Shown here in pieces: positions 33,201 through 41,067 of a stretch of DNA of 64,000 bases. The stretch is from Cydia pomonella (taxonomy: Eukaryota > Arthropoda > Insecta > Lepidoptera > Tortricidae). The translations under genes were made by a program, and so were the position numbers. Position 1 is the stretch's first letter, and every line of letters begins with the position of its first letter. The DNA lies in assembly GCF_033807575.1 (NCBI RefSeq), contig NC_084729.1, positions 744,001 through 808,000 on the forward strand, written 5' to 3'. The notes below the pieces were generated by a model, which was not told the origin of the DNA, did not search any database, and saw nothing but the letters and a program-made list of their open reading frames with translations.

Positions 33201-36200
33201 GTCGAACGTGGTTCGCCCTCAGTACCAAGTAACAAATCGGTCGGGAGCGAATGATCGGAATGAGTCAAGGTCAAGAAATTCGCTCTCTCACGCTCTCGCT
33301 CTGTTTATTTGCGAGCGAGAGCAAGATATAACCTAGTCATACTCATTCAGATCTCGAGATTTGCTCCTGAACTAAAGGAACTAAAGGACCTAAAAGAGCG
33401 AACTAGTTCGTTTGACCGATTGACCGAGATCGGAGCGCTCTTTTTAAAGACCGAGCTGGCACAACTCTACCGTACTAGACGACATATAGTGATTCAGCTT
33501 GGACAAATGTATGTCCAGATGTCCTCGTCTACAGCAGTGGGTGAAAATAGGTCTTTCGGGCGTTCTCGGCTCTGTTCGGCTCAACGTTGATACAAGCAAT
33601 TATTAGGGTTGGCAAAACTTGTGGTTCCTTTGCGTGCACAACCACAGATAAGGTAATGACTTGAAACAACCCTAAATAGCCGAAAGAGATGGTGCCATGC
33701 TTTATACTCTGTATCTTTAGGCATGAATAGGTTTTTGGCAAAAATTTCATTTTTGGTACAAGCTTTTATTGCTGACTGTACTTTTTTTCCACAGGCAACT
33801 AATACTCATTGAGACAATTCTAAAAACCCCAAACACAATTAGGTTGCATTGTTTTATCACAGAGTTCATATGGCTATCTCCTGTCTCCTTCATCAGATCA
33901 GCTTGATGGTACCATAATATTGCATTGTCACCCGACTTACATATGTATGCAAATTTTCAGCTTCATCGGAAACCGGGAAGTGGGTCAAATTTAACTTGCA
34001 AGACTTGTCCCATACATACTGACAGGGCAAGTTAAATAAAAGCTTGTAAAATAAAAGTAAACAAACAATTTGTACATTTTCGGGTAGTTATAACATTTAT
34101 TGGTTAACCAACCAAATACAAAACCACCTGGATCTGTAACGGAACGACCTGAGTTTAATCTACATTATTTGATCATGTAATGTTTTCATCTACCCTCAAC
34201 TGACTTAAGGAGCCATTTAGATTTTGTTTACTTATATTTAAATACCTAAGGATACAGAGTTATACGAGAGAAAGGTACAACTATTAATTATTCTGTCTAC
34301 TGGTTGCTTCTTCTTCAAGAATTAAATACAATTGTTTTGACAATTAAGTTTTGGGAATTTTTTTTAAAATGGCGGAGCTATGGAATGGAGGTTTACGAGG
34401 TCTACTAAGCTACTGTTTACTTGCTTGTTCAGTCAGCAGCAACTGGCAGCGGCGCACCTGCCCCCGGAACTGCTGGAAGCGCCGCAGCACCGCACGGCAC
34501 TCCCAGCAAATGCGAACTCGCAGATCCGGCTACAACAGATATTATGTGGTAATGTTATAATCGAACTATGACTCTATTCAAACAATATTGTATTTTATTT
34601 TGACTTCTCTTTTGGTTACACTTATTGGTTCATAAATGATTACATAGGTACTCGCATTAACATCTGCAGGATGGTTAAAATGGAGACAGCTCACGGGAGT
34701 AATGTGCGATGTTAAAATGCCAGAGGGTAAAAGGAAAAGTATATAAGACCGCAATTAGACCCGCCATACTCCATGGTTCCGAATGCTGGGCCACTACTAA
34801 ACAACACCTAAAGAAACTCCATTCTGCAGAAATGCGCATGTTAAGATGGTCGGCGGGCGTCACTCTAATGGATAAAGTAGAAAAGAACGAATATGTGACG
34901 TGAAAAACCGGATTAGCACAGGATGGATGAAATGGCGACAGGTCACGGGAACAATTTGTGACGCCCGGATGCCCCTCCGACTGAAGGGTAAAATTTATAA
35001 AACCATTATAAGACCTGTCGTCATGTATGGATCAGAGTGTTGGGCCCTAAAAGTGACGGATGAAAAGAGATTGCATGTAGCGGAAATGAGAATGTTAAGA
35101 TGGATGTGTGGTGTTACAAGAATGGATAGGATAAGGAATGAGTATATAAGAGGAAGTCTGAAAGTTGCACCCATAATAGAAAAAGTAAGAGCGAATCGCC
35201 TAGCGTGGTATGGGCATGTGATGCGGAGGGATGAAAGTCATGTGACGAGAAAGGTATTAGGAATGAATGTGGAGGGATGGAACGGCAGAGGAAAACCTAG
35301 GAAACGGTGGATGGATTGTGTGAGAGATGACATGAAACGAACGCGAGTGAACGATGAGATGACGGGTGACAGAAAGATATGGAAGGAAAAGACATGCTGC
35401 GCCGACCCCAAATGAATGGGATAAGGGCAAGCGAATGATGATGATGATGTCAAAAGCAGCTTTAAAGTCGCTCCTATTAACAAGAAAGTTATTGAAAAAC
35501 GCCTTAGATGGTATGGACATATACAAAGACGACCCGAAGACCATGTCGTCAAAACAGCCTTAAACTAAAAAAAAGAAAAAAAGTGCTAAATAAACACAAG
35601 TGCTGCGATATACACGCATCAGCTCCAAGAGCTGCTAGTGTATCAAATAAAATAATAATAATAAACTTACTGACGACGAAGCGCCACTTGGTTGAGTCCA
35701 AAAAGACCTTAAAGTACAAAATATCAACAAGAACCTAACCAGGAGTCGTGCCACCTGAAGGCTTAGGGCAAGGAACAACGATCCCAAAGAGGGATAAAGG
35801 TCCAGGATGATGATGAGGCACTCGCATTAAGTGATATTTTCACTCGGAATATGTGTAAGCTGACACGGATGCAGAGTAGTTAACTGCTTAGTGAAAGTGT
35901 GGAACAGTTTCCCAGAAACCGTAATCAGTGCACCCTCAATGAACTCTTATAAAAACAGACTCTACAAACATTTTATAATTGGACAAAACACAAGAACAGG
36001 ACACATCAGCTACAAGCTGCCTGTGCATTAATATATAATCATTGACATAGGACAGGCCTTACAGGTAATAAAAATGAAGCCAGTACAGCGATGCCTCACG
36101 CAACAACGCAATTGGTTGATGAGTTCGCAACATGCGCGCGATTGGTCGCAACTAGTTGCATTAGACTCGATTGTGAATGACACCACTGAACTAGCGCCAT

Positions 36201-37140
36201 TCTTAGTGCCCGTAAGGCCTGTCCTTAGATATATGTCAATGTATACAATAATATGATATAATATAGTTTTAAGAAGAGTATATAGATCAAGTACCACTCA
36301 ATTGAGAGAAACCTAAATCTTATTAATCTTATGCTAGTAAGGTATGTATTATATATTTTTATAAAGATTTTTAAAAATTAAATCAATCAATCAAATCATT
36401 TATTTGTTAGAATACAGTCAAGTGGATGTTATCATTATCAAATACATTTAAAAGAACAGTGTATTCAGCCAGCTAACGGGCATACAAATCTTATATTCAT
36501 AAATAAAATTAACGATGTTAGTGTGGGATGCTACCTGCGTAGACACACTGGCACTGTCCCACCTCCAACGGACTAATGTAAAAGCGGGCGCAGCGGCGGA
36601 AAGCGCCGACATTTTGAACGTAATAAATATAAGAGCCTCGGTAGAGAGTACCATTTTGTACCATTTGGCGTTGAAACTCTAGGTCCATGGGGCCCCAGCG
36701 CGCACAAGTTTTTTGGAGAAATCGCGATACGTCTGGTTGACGTAACTGGTGACCGAAGAGCTGGCGGCTTCCTCGCACAACGTATCAGTATTGCGATACA
36801 ACGAGGAAATGCCGCCAGCATCCTTGGTACAATGCCTCAAGGGCCTATTTTAGATATAAGCTAGTTATAGTAATCATCTGTATATATCCATTATGTATAT
36901 TGTTATTGTCAATAAATATTTTAAATACAAATTAACGATAAGATGCTACCAGAGTACAAACTATAGAATTTGTTTACATTCGATTAATAACATTTATAGA
37001 AAAACTTAGGTAAAGGCAGAAATCACCACACTTACTTGTATTTCATTCAAAATTTGTAAATACATGTGATAGTATTCAGTATCCTCAAGAAAAAAAAGAC
37101 TCCGCCCAGAACATAGACACGTTGTGCACAAATCGTCCAT
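15083..37140 (-). CDS. ZAD-C2H2 zinc-finger protein gene (gene-level model)
   Basis: Model, 5' to 3' on the minus strand: 37140-37036, 34529-34421, 32798-32667, 30881-30777, 29284-28925, 25819-25701, 21624-21528, 19327-19212, 17183-17072, 15939-15838, 15214-15083. ZAD domains dimerise many insect zinc-finger factors; the eight C2H2 fingers should bind DNA in the nucleus. The nine exons from 32798 onward total 1275 nt (425 codons) and their phases agree at every junction. Fingers 2, 6 and 7 are each completed only by splicing (C-x2-C-x12-H-x4-H across the junction), which is strong support. ZAD exon 2 ends in phase 1 while the next exon needs phase 0, so one exon between 34420 and 32799 is missing from the model, or there are alternative transcripts. 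The 3' end is open: donor AAG|gtaaca at 15083 points to exons beyond the satellite, possibly outside the window. Introns are full of transposons. Confidence 0.85.
15333..15809. mobile_element. TA-flanked MITE in a ZAD gene intron
   Basis: Terminal inverted repeats of about 30 bp (caccgtgggcc ... aaacccgacagattt) bounded by TA on each side. No ORF. Its right end is only about 28 bp from the splice donor of the exon at 15838-15939. Confidence 0.8.
15838..15939 (-). CDS. ZAD gene exon: end of finger 6 and start of finger 7
   Basis: Acceptor tgtttgcag, donor CAG|gtgagt. 34 codons. PFKCHTSLYVHLQNVH completes the finger begun by CQLCNK in the preceding exon. CHVCGKSYQ starts the finger finished in the next exon. 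Both junctions are phase 0. Confidence 0.9.
16144..16372. repeat. Dispersed repeat, pair with 57360-57590
   Basis: About 230 bp nearly identical to 57360-57590, including 'aaggtttcaagaaaagtcta' and 'gcgattaatggctaccaacc'. Element class unknown; no convincing coding frame. Confidence 0.6.
16474..16670. repeat. Dispersed repeat, pair with 20590-20835
   Basis: Shares 'ttgcttgttagtctccRtag' and 'agtaccagggcctcatga' with 20590-20835. A further repeat-like GC-rich piece (cgcctacgccttcggctccg) follows at about 16675-16810. Class unknown. Confidence 0.55.
16830..17010 (-). pseudogene. Tandem duplicate of the finger-5 exon
   Basis: A ~185-bp segment, repeated next door with few changes, covers most of the finger-5 exon and the start of its downstream intron. 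On the minus strand it reads ...ECGKKFVDKTRLRDHVDWEH and ends in a good donor (AATAAG|gtactt). Its 5' side joins intron sequence ('ccagttatggac') instead of the usual acceptor, and the first ligands become C-x3-C. It is probably a dead exon or at best an alternative one. The junction word is the same as in the 108-bp satellite. Confidence 0.8.
17072..17183 (-). CDS. ZAD gene exon: finger 5 and start of finger 6
   Basis: Acceptor ttttttcag, donor AAG|gtactt. With two bases from the previous exon it reads S-F-V-C-N-E-C ... H-V-D-W-E-H (C-x2-C-x12-H-x4-H), then CQLCNK, the first half of finger 6. Confidence 0.9.
17750..18440 (-). mobile_element. Decayed non-LTR retrotransposon 3' end
   Basis: An A-rich/T-rich tail and 'aaaatgctttattgcacac', typical of non-LTR 3' ends read on the minus strand, are followed by simple AT-rich DNA. 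At about 18260-18430 remnants of a reverse-transcriptase C-terminus can be read on the minus strand, with stops. 17184-17750 holds nothing I recognise. Confidence 0.5.
18930..19177 (-). mobile_element. tRNA-derived SINE copy
   Basis: Same family as 1127-1712: tail 'cccacagtaagctcaataag', body 'caggaacaaatatccatgct', head with box B complement ggatttgagcccggg. It ends about 35 bp from the donor of the exon at 19212-19327. Confidence 0.9.
19212..19327 (-). CDS. ZAD gene exon: finger 4
   Basis: Acceptor tgtcgcag, donor TTCAG|gtgggt. Very GC-rich. Encodes CALCDKRFASVATHRQH followed by six residues and H, a slightly long H-x6-H finger. Ends in phase 2, matching the next exon (AG+T = Ser). Confidence 0.88.
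19328..20590. other. Intronic stretch without recognisable gene
   Basis: Mostly AT-rich intron. (tttca)n at 19460-19485 after 'ccgaaataaacgattt' looks like the tail of an old retroelement. 'tattgggaccgtgcg' near 19608 resembles the terminus of the MITE at 42570-42771. Nothing coding is supported. Confidence 0.4.
20590..20835. repeat. Dispersed repeat, pair with 16474-16670
   Basis: See the partner copy. The shared blocks are continuous over about 100 bp and patchier afterwards. Confidence 0.5.
20830..21066. mobile_element. ~235-bp MITE-like repeat (copy 2)
   Basis: Reverse-oriented relative to 7878-8107 and nearly identical to it. A further ~90-bp repeat (21075-21165, 'aatcaagcttttcaatctca') recurs at 31140-31245. 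Confidence 0.7.
21236..21473 (-). mobile_element. tRNA-derived SINE copy
   Basis: Full-length-looking copy: tail, body, and head with box B complement ggatttgaacccggg and box A complement ctacccactgggcc. It ends about 55 bp from the donor of the exon at 21528-21624. Confidence 0.9.
21528..21624 (-). CDS. ZAD gene exon: end of finger 2 and finger 3
   Basis: Acceptor catttcag, donor AAG|gtgagg. The first residues (V-L-H) complete finger 2 of the previous exon. CPRCGKVYQWKSNLGRHLRTH-type finger 3 is canonical (C-x2-C-x12-H-x3-H). Confidence 0.9.
22128..22690 (+). mobile_element. Helitron-like non-autonomous repeat (copy 1)
   Basis: About 560 bp. Begins around 'gcggccaagtgcgagtcgga' and ends with a strong hairpin, 'agggttccgtttt' ... 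'acggaaccct', followed directly by AA. A terminal hairpin just before CTAA is Helitron-like, but I see no Rep/helicase gene. Copies: 38964-39445 (minus) and 55003-55537 (plus). Confidence 0.6.
22770..23419. mobile_element. TA-flanked MITE interrupted by a CR1-like fragment
   Basis: Inverted ends of about 50 bp (caMggtggccaaaaaatatg / gcattcccgttgcc) bounded by TA. The middle (about 22910-23345) is a truncated retrotransposon, so this is a nested insertion. Confidence 0.75.
22910..23345 (-). mobile_element. CR1-like non-LTR fragment (3' part)
   Basis: Minus-strand remnant of a reverse-transcriptase C-terminus: SLCVFYRLYNGLCSEELFDM ... FKRNFLPRTLRLWNELPAEV. Same family as 45412-46106 and 61555-61945. 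It ends with the shared tail 'gccgtatgcttgtttgccac' and an A-tract. Confidence 0.8.
23655..24205 (+). repeat. 23-bp minisatellite, about 24 copies
   Basis: Unit about 'cagtcgcgagctttttcactt' plus gt, 23 nt, with SNP variants (gatcttt, gagcttc). Because 23 is not a multiple of three, all three frames stay open, so the long frames over it are artefacts. The flanks look like box A ('gtagctcagctgttagggcg', 23630-23650) and a weak box B ('aagttcaatcac', about 24220), so the array may have grown inside a tRNA-like/SINE unit. Confidence 0.9.
24338..24646 (+). mobile_element. Jockey-like 3' UTR/tail fragment (copy 1)
   Basis: About 310 bp ending 'ttgacttgtaaaagagccct' ... gaatatttttttgaattt. Highly similar to 25874-26195. 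Short relatives lie at 45215-45340 and 57585-57715 on the minus strand. 3' tail of a non-LTR family, no coding part. Confidence 0.7.
24655..25095 (-). mobile_element. RTE-clade reverse transcriptase, C-terminal fragment
   Basis: The minus strand encodes RT C-terminal sequence with the clade-typical NQCVLPVMTYACETWTL, AQRAMERAMLGISLRDRIRN and LKWEWAGHICRRDDDRW. It is cut at 25096 by the next element. Jumbled frames indicate decay. Confidence 0.8.
25096..25370 (-). mobile_element. Short retroposon family Z (minus copy, inserted in RTE fragment)
   Basis: Poly-T start (the A-tail of a minus insert), then 'ggtggcaaacaagcatacgg' and 'aactccagaggagttacatg', ending 'ttaaggacgtacccgggtcc'. Other copies: 26478-26837, 30450-30768, 49449-49824, 62000-62375 (plus); 31626-31948, 57964-58105 (minus). 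It shares its 3' tail with the CR1-like family and is non-coding. Confidence 0.8.
25701..25819 (-). CDS. ZAD gene exon: first part of finger 2
   Basis: Acceptor ttgtttacag, donor CTAAA|gtaagt. 39 codons plus 2 nt. Ends CAECGKVFSSRKTYRYHL; the AA + T join gives Asn and finger 2 closes in the next exon (H-L-N-V-L-H). Confidence 0.88.
25874..26195 (+). mobile_element. Jockey-like 3' UTR/tail fragment (copy 2)
   Basis: Close copy of 24338-24646 ending in repeated gaattttgaattt. A different retro-tail ('gagcgtttattcgtggc', about 26270-26450) follows. Confidence 0.7.
26478..26837 (+). mobile_element. Short retroposon family Z (plus copy)
   Basis: Starts 'gacctgggtacgtccttaaa' and ends ccgacgtagtatt followed by a run of A. 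Non-coding. Confidence 0.85.
27324..27878. mobile_element. hAT-type MITE with perfect 8-bp target duplication
   Basis: Terminal inverted repeats of 30 bp beginning CAGGGGTCGGACAAAAAGTG, flanked by CAAATGAA on both sides (27316-27323 and 27879-27886). CAGGGG ends plus an 8-bp duplication define hAT. 555 bp, no transposase. Confidence 0.92.
27991..28464. mobile_element. MITE with ~45-bp inverted repeats
   Basis: Ends tatagtctRttttttw followed by 'ccgtagactaaaatgaca', inverted at about 28422-28464. TA-bounded, non-coding. Confidence 0.75.
28925..29284 (-). CDS. ZAD gene exon: basic and acidic linkers and finger 1
   Basis: Acceptor tttttacag, donor AAG|gtaagt. 120 codons: a poly-Lys stretch (QSKKKKKKLKGNKKKKKK), then a repetitive acidic/Asn-rich linker built on DNVDN/ENVDN (about residues 45-85 of the exon), then finger 1, CSQCGLTFGTTREMDLH plus V-K-K-E-H. 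The linker repeats are in frame. The Lys tract is a likely nuclear-localisation signal. Confidence 0.9.
29400..29551 (-). mobile_element. tRNA-derived SINE, truncated copy
   Basis: Body and head of the 1127-1712 family, without the 3' tail. Box B complement aggattagaacccggg. Confidence 0.8.
29684..29915. mobile_element. ~235-bp MITE-like repeat (copy 3)
   Basis: Same orientation as 20830-21066, reverse of 7878-8107. Confidence 0.7.
29943..30262. repeat. ~320-bp dispersed repeat, inverted partner of 33728-34052
   Basis: Shares 'cacttcccggtttccgatga', 'attatggtaccat' and 'ctgtggaaaaa'. The ends resemble inverted repeats around aagcttttatt. Non-coding, probably a MITE. Confidence 0.7.
30450..30768 (+). 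mobile_element. Short retroposon family Z (plus copy next to an exon)
   Basis: Lacks the first ~25 bp of the family. Ends ccgaagtagtataaaaataa only about 8 bp from the splice donor of the exon at 30777-30881. Confidence 0.85.
30777..30881 (-). CDS. ZAD gene exon: acidic linker
   Basis: Acceptor atgtttcag, donor AAG|gtaatt. 35 codons, phase 0 on both sides, rich in Glu and Asp, no finger. Belongs by phase to the exons on either side. Confidence 0.8.
31330..31610 (+). mobile_element. RTE-like retrotransposon 3' end
   Basis: Plus strand reads RPRTTWRRSVEEETG ... LDRAKWKILLRALCP and stop, the usual C-terminal block of an RTE-type element, followed by a short 3' UTR. Confidence 0.75.
31626..31948 (-). 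mobile_element. Short retroposon family Z (minus copy)
   Basis: Runs from 'actccgtcggtggcaaacaa' to 'gcccatacctctctt'. Confidence 0.85.
32101..32395 (+). mobile_element. Second tRNA-derived SINE family
   Basis: The head resembles a tRNA (ggtggccgagtgg box A; ggttcaaatcctggctc box B at about 32150-32166). The body contains 'gaaaacatcgtgaggaaacc' and the tail 'gtgcccagtagtgggacgta'. The tail recalls RTE 3' ends, as expected for a SINE using that machinery. Not a functional tRNA gene. Confidence 0.85.
32667..32798 (-). CDS. ZAD gene exon: linker upstream of the fingers
   Basis: Acceptor gtgttttcag, donor AAG|gtaatt. Only frame 0 is open (44 codons, GTPKYALCQPPRL ... VEIIDNIK). The incoming phase does not match ZAD exon 2. 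Confidence 0.75.
32846..32905 (-). mobile_element. SINE tail remnant
   Basis: 'ctcatagtaagctcaataag' plus gcatgtgttg matches the 3' end of the 1127-1712 family. About 60 bp. Confidence 0.55.
33123..33223. mobile_element. Short palindromic MITE within a repeat-rich block
   Basis: Arms 'gcgaaccacgttcgac' and complement enclose ggcctccctgtc/gacagagaggc. The surrounding 33000-33480 is rich in gaactaaagg and gaccga words in both orientations. No gene. Confidence 0.65.
33728..34052. repeat. ~320-bp dispersed repeat (partner of 29943-30262)
   Basis: Reverse complement of the earlier copy. Non-coding. Confidence 0.7.
34421..34529 (-). CDS. ZAD gene exon 2: second half of the ZAD domain
   Basis: Acceptor tctgttgtag, donor GCAA|gtaaac. 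Reads PDLRVRICWECRAVLRRFQQ, then FRGQVRRCQLLL. It carries the second Cys pair (C-W-E-C) and the hydrophobic helix of ZAD. Phase 0 with exon 1, phase 1 on exit. Reading through the donor gives a stop four codons later. Confidence 0.88.
34670..35825 (+). mobile_element. RTE-like fragment split by another RTE-like copy
   Basis: Outer copy: 34670-34903 (CWATTKQHLKKLHSAEMRML) resumes at about 35449 (FKVAPINKKVIEKRLRWYGH) and ends with gatgatgatga near 35812. The two parts are collinear with the inner element's protein, so the inner copy inserted into it. Confidence 0.75.
34904..35448 (+). mobile_element. Inner RTE-like retrotransposon copy, 5'-truncated
   Basis: An uninterrupted frame for the RT C-terminus, with YGSECWALKV, VAEMRMLRWMCGVTRMDRI and RLAWYGHVMRRD. 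It stops at 35415 and ends in the ATG microsatellite at 35436-35450 typical of such 3' ends. The intact frame suggests it is recent. Confidence 0.82.
36040..36241. mobile_element. ~200-bp MITE
   Basis: Inverted ends cattgacata ... ggacaggccttac at both sides. Non-coding. Confidence 0.75.
36500..36930 (+). mobile_element. Non-LTR retrotransposon 3' end (same family as 56232-56891)
   Basis: Plus-strand remnants read WDATCVDTLALSHLQR, then after frameshifts a TGDRRAGGFLAQRIS-like C-terminus and the terminal 'gtcaataaatattttaaata'. Decayed. Confidence 0.65.
37036..37140 (-). CDS. ZAD gene exon 1: start codon and first half of the ZAD domain
   Basis: ATG at 37138-37140. MDDLCTTCLCSGRSLFFLED begins with the first ZAD Cys pair (C-T-T-C). 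Donor CAA|gtaagt. A further in-frame ATG lies upstream, but the chosen start places the Cys pair at the very N-terminus, as is usual for ZAD proteins. 37141-37400 has no recognisable promoter element. Confidence 0.85.
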
Positions 37141-37399
37141 TATTGAGCTAAAAAATACTATCGTTTCTTTTCTTATAATCCTGTTAACAGTTTTGTAAAT
37201 TTTATTGATTTTTGTTTTCAATAGTGCAGTAAATCAAAACTGAAAAGCGTAGCGTCTCTTTTGGCTCGAGAATTTGACATATGACTTTGACGGACAGTGA
37301 CATATGTTTGGTTTGACAAGCCAAGGGAGCCCATAGACTAAAACCACACCATAGACAAAATTTACTCTAGCTGAGTACGGGGTACGTTCAAAAACAACA

Positions 37400-37640
37400 A
37401 GCTGTTAAACAATTAGGCCACAGGGGCACTTTTACATGTAATTGTTTTAACAATAAATAACAAAATACAATTACAAATATGGAATCAATTAAATATTAGA
37501 TACTTTATTAGAGATGTATACAGTCTCTAATTGTCGAATTACACAAAAAAAGATTAGAAGTACAAAACTCAAATACTAAAATTCTTTAGAGATGTAAAAG
37601 TCTCTGTCAGAGATAAAATATCGTAGTCCGAAGGCGGCTA
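37400..37640 (-). mobile_element. Jockey-like 3' tail fragment (relative of 51915-53515)
   Basis: Shares 'ggccacaggggcacttttac' and 'ttagagatgtatacWgtctc' with the 3' UTR at 51950-52260. Non-coding. Confidence 0.65.
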
Positions 37641-38075
37641 TGAGAAAAACAGCTGCAGGAGAGTGCCATTGGCATTAAGTCCGCCTTTTTGCGTTATTTA
37701 TCGTTTTTTAGTAATAATGATTTATTATATGCATAAATAAATACAGAGAAACACATATCTTACATTTTAGTTCCTTCCGACATCCGAAATCGGATCGGAC
37801 AATGTGAATACGCTCTTAAACACTACTTTTCATTTCGACTATGAGGATTGAACACACACAAGAAATGTAGATTTATTATAGGCATTAGGTATATTTCTTT
37901 AGAACAAATTATTAACAGTTACTTTAGCACCGATACCTATTCCCGCCTTTTCCTAATAACTTAATATGTTAAGTTTTATTTTTTGTCATAAAAATCAAAA
38001 TGTAGCTACTGCCAAAATGTTTATTATTCTGTATAAAAATTATACTCCTTGTATTTATAAATAAATAAATAAATA
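37641..38075. other. AT-rich intergenic stretch
   Basis: No coding frame or recognisable repeat beyond short simple sequence. Confidence 0.4.
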
Positions 38076-38325
38076 TTATAGGACATTATTACACAAATTG
38101 ACTAAGTCCCACAGTAAGCTCAATAAGGCTTGTGTCGAGGGTACTTAGACAACGATATATATAATATATAAATATTTATAAATACTTAAATACATAGAAA
38201 ACACCCATGACTCAGGAACAAATATCCATGCTCATCACACAAATAAATGCCCTTACCAGGATTTGAACCCGGGACCATCAGCTTCGAAGGCAGGGTCACT
38301 ACCCACTAGGCCAAACCGGTCGTCG
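38076..38325 (-). mobile_element. tRNA-derived SINE copy
   Basis: Complete copy of the 1127-1712 family. Confidence 0.9.
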
Positions 38326-38479
38326 AAATAATATTTACAGTTAATATTTATATGTATGAAATATTATGTTAATGTGATGTTGCGCCTATTCATACTCATA
38401 CTCATTTATTCATAAAGTCAATTTATATATCAAAATAAAATTATTATTGACTTAATTAATTATTACCTATTTTAAGGGG

Positions 38480-38800
38480 CCACAGTATTGGCAGTAGACG
38501 GAACCCTATCAAATATAATTATATTTGTATAGCAACGGTTCTAGGTTCTATGAATTGTTTGTTTACTTTTATCAAAGACAATTCATAGCAATAGAGAGGT
38601 AAACTCTAAGAAAAAACGTGCCTCTCCGTTTGACATCCAAAACAGATGGCGCTGTACTGTCTCTGAATTGTCAAACGTCAACTTTTGACGATCAGATTTA
38701 CCGCAAAATATATGTACAGCGCCATCTCGTTTACCTGTCAAATTCGAAGTACGAAATTGTCTCAGATTTTACACATCTTATTCCATAAATGTGTTTGCTT
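38480..38800. repeat. MITE-like block with inverted 'gatggcgctgtac'
   Basis: cagatggcgctgtac (about 38641) and its complement (38714-38730) face each other across about 60 bp, with ttgacatc/cctgtcaaat around them. Probably a small non-autonomous element; limits uncertain. Confidence 0.4.
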
Positions 38801-38963
38801 TTACTTACGTCAGTCGGTCAATGACAGTTCTTATGTAAACACCAGTTACATGTCAAACGCTTCGCTTGACAGACAGATGAAGTGTGCGAAAGGTAAGCCA
38901 TCACGTATATGAACAAGCCAAGAGTGCGAACGAGGCAGACTACATATGAGTAAACGTAACCAT

Positions 38964-39445
38964 TTTTAGGGTTCCATAGCCAAATGGCAAAAAACGGAAC
39001 CCTTATAGATTCGTCATGTCCGTCTGTCTGTCCGATTATGTCACAGCCACTTTTTTCCGAAACTATAAGAGCTATACTGTTCATACTTGGTGAGTCTATG
39101 AACCGCATTAAGATTTTTACACAAAAATAGAAAAAAAGCAATAAATTTTGGGGGTTCCCCATACTTAGAACTGAAACTCAAAAAATCTTTTTTCATCAAA
39201 CCCATACGTGTGGGGTATCTATGGATAGGTTTAAAAAATGATATTAAGGTTTCTAATATCATTTTTTTCTAAACTGAATAGTTTGCGTGAGATACTCTTC
39301 CAAAGTGGTAAAGTGTGTCCCCCCCCCCCCCCCCCCCCGTAACTTCTAAAATAACAGAATGAAAAATCTAAAAAAAATATATGATATACATTGTCATGCA
39401 AACTTCCACCGAAAATTGGTTTGAACGAGAACTAGTAAGTAGTTT
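38964..39445 (-). mobile_element. Helitron-like non-autonomous repeat (copy 2)
   Basis: Reverse complement of the 22128-22690 family, terminal hairpin at the left (ttagggttcc). Contains an 18-C run near 39320. Confidence 0.6.
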
Positions 39446-39689
39446 AATTAGCCTATAGACTGGATCTATCGAGAATGAAGGATAAGTATGCTTATAAGAG
39501 TTGAGGATTACCCTCAATTCCTCGTGGAACCCGAGCTTGACAAAAATGTGAGTTAAAACTTGCTTAACAAACATAACGAAGAGGACAAATCGGCAAACGT
39601 GAAACATGCGTTGTTGAAAGGTTCTCTTCTGAGCATCATCAATAATGTATAAATACTGTGAAATGTAAACACTTGATTTGTTGATTTTT

Positions 39690-40112
39690 TTTTAATGGCC
39701 TATTTTGTGTCCCACTGCTGGGCAAAGCCCTCCCCTTTTTTCCGCCACTCATCACGGTTTGAAGTATGTTCCCGCCAGTCTCTGCAAAAAGCGTCGAGGT
39801 CATCCCGCCATCTCTTTTTTGGTATGCCTCTGCCCCGGCTAATCTGCGGTGTCCATTCGGTAGCCAATTTGGCCCACCGATCCGGGTGCATACGGCAGAC
39901 GTGTCCTGCCCAACCCCACTTAAGCTTAGCGGCCTTAACACCCACATCTATAATACCAGTTCTGGAGCGCAGTTCGGTGTTCCTAACTCGATCGGTTCTC
40001 CGAACTCCTAGTATGCTGCGCTCCATTGCTCGCTGGCAAATCTTGAGTCGAGACTTCTGGGCTTCCGTTAATGACCAAGATTGGGCGCCGTTGATAAAAA
40101 TACAAAATTGCC
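39690..40112 (-). mobile_element. RTE-clade C-terminal fragment (family A)
   Basis: Minus strand: GAQSWSLTEAQKSRLKICQR, LKWGWAGHVCRM, then WREHTSNRDEWRKKGEGFAQ and QWDTK stop. The 3' tail cccactgctgggcaaag is shared with 47225-47720 and 60395-60560. Confidence 0.82.
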
Positions 40113-40324
40113 ACTGAGATTTGAAGAGTTCCCTTGATTCCTCGTGGATCACCAGAACGGAGGGAGTTTTGTATTGACAAAAATGGGACCTATCTTTATG
40201 TATATATGTATTTATGTATCTATCGTCGCCTAATACCCATAGTACAAGCTTTGGTTAGTTTAGGCCTCGATCTGTGTAATATGTCCCCTAATAAGTATAT
40301 ATATGTATTATATATAGCAAACCG

Positions 40325-40700
40325 CGTAGATGACACCAACGGTCAAACGTCGACCGCGTTCAATTTACCCGCGCGCGCCTCTCGCGGACAACTCCCGGCG
40401 CGCTACACGGAGTAGAGCGAAAGCCATCTATTTCACTCTAACGTTAGGAGTAGTAATGTCGTCCCGCTCCCGCGCAACAGCATGGCGGCGCGTTCTGTCT
40501 TGTCGGTCGACACACTCTATCGCGCTCTCGATAAACTTGTTAAAATAATTAATGTAAAACTGTAGATTAACTGATTATTGGGCTTAAATCTCTAAATTGT
40601 GTGTAAAGTAACCTGTGAGTGTACGGATTGTTGTGTTAGTGGTCAAATAGACTGATTCTAAACCTAGACGTCTCTGTTATTTCATCAATCCCTGAGAAAC
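40325..40700. other. GC-rich block of unknown nature
   Basis: Begins 'caaaccgcgtagatgacacc', contains cgcgcgcgcc and ends near 'atcaatccctgagaaaccct'. The composition shift and sharp edges suggest an inserted element such as a solo LTR, but I found no partner copy. Confidence 0.3.
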
Positions 40701-41067
40701 CCTCTCATAGTATATATTTTATGTTTAATAAAAGGTTATATATAAAATAAATATGTTTTTCGTGCAAGGCACCGTAAAATCGGGTGAGTAGGGACGAACT
40801 GACTTTCAAACCTCGATGAAACTTTATTTTTACATGTGGCAAACTGATTTTTATACATAATAAATGTTCCGGTCGTTTGAATTTTAGTTTTTTTTTAAAG
40901 ATTTTGTGTAGTGCCATTTCACAACTTTAAAGATAAATACGAAATAGTAGGAAATGTCAGCGCACACCGTGGTAGGGGTGAGGAGGGATTTCCTACTAAG
41001 GTGAGTTTTGAAAATTGTTGGATGGACACTTTGGAATTATGAACATTATAATAGCTTGATTTGTTAT

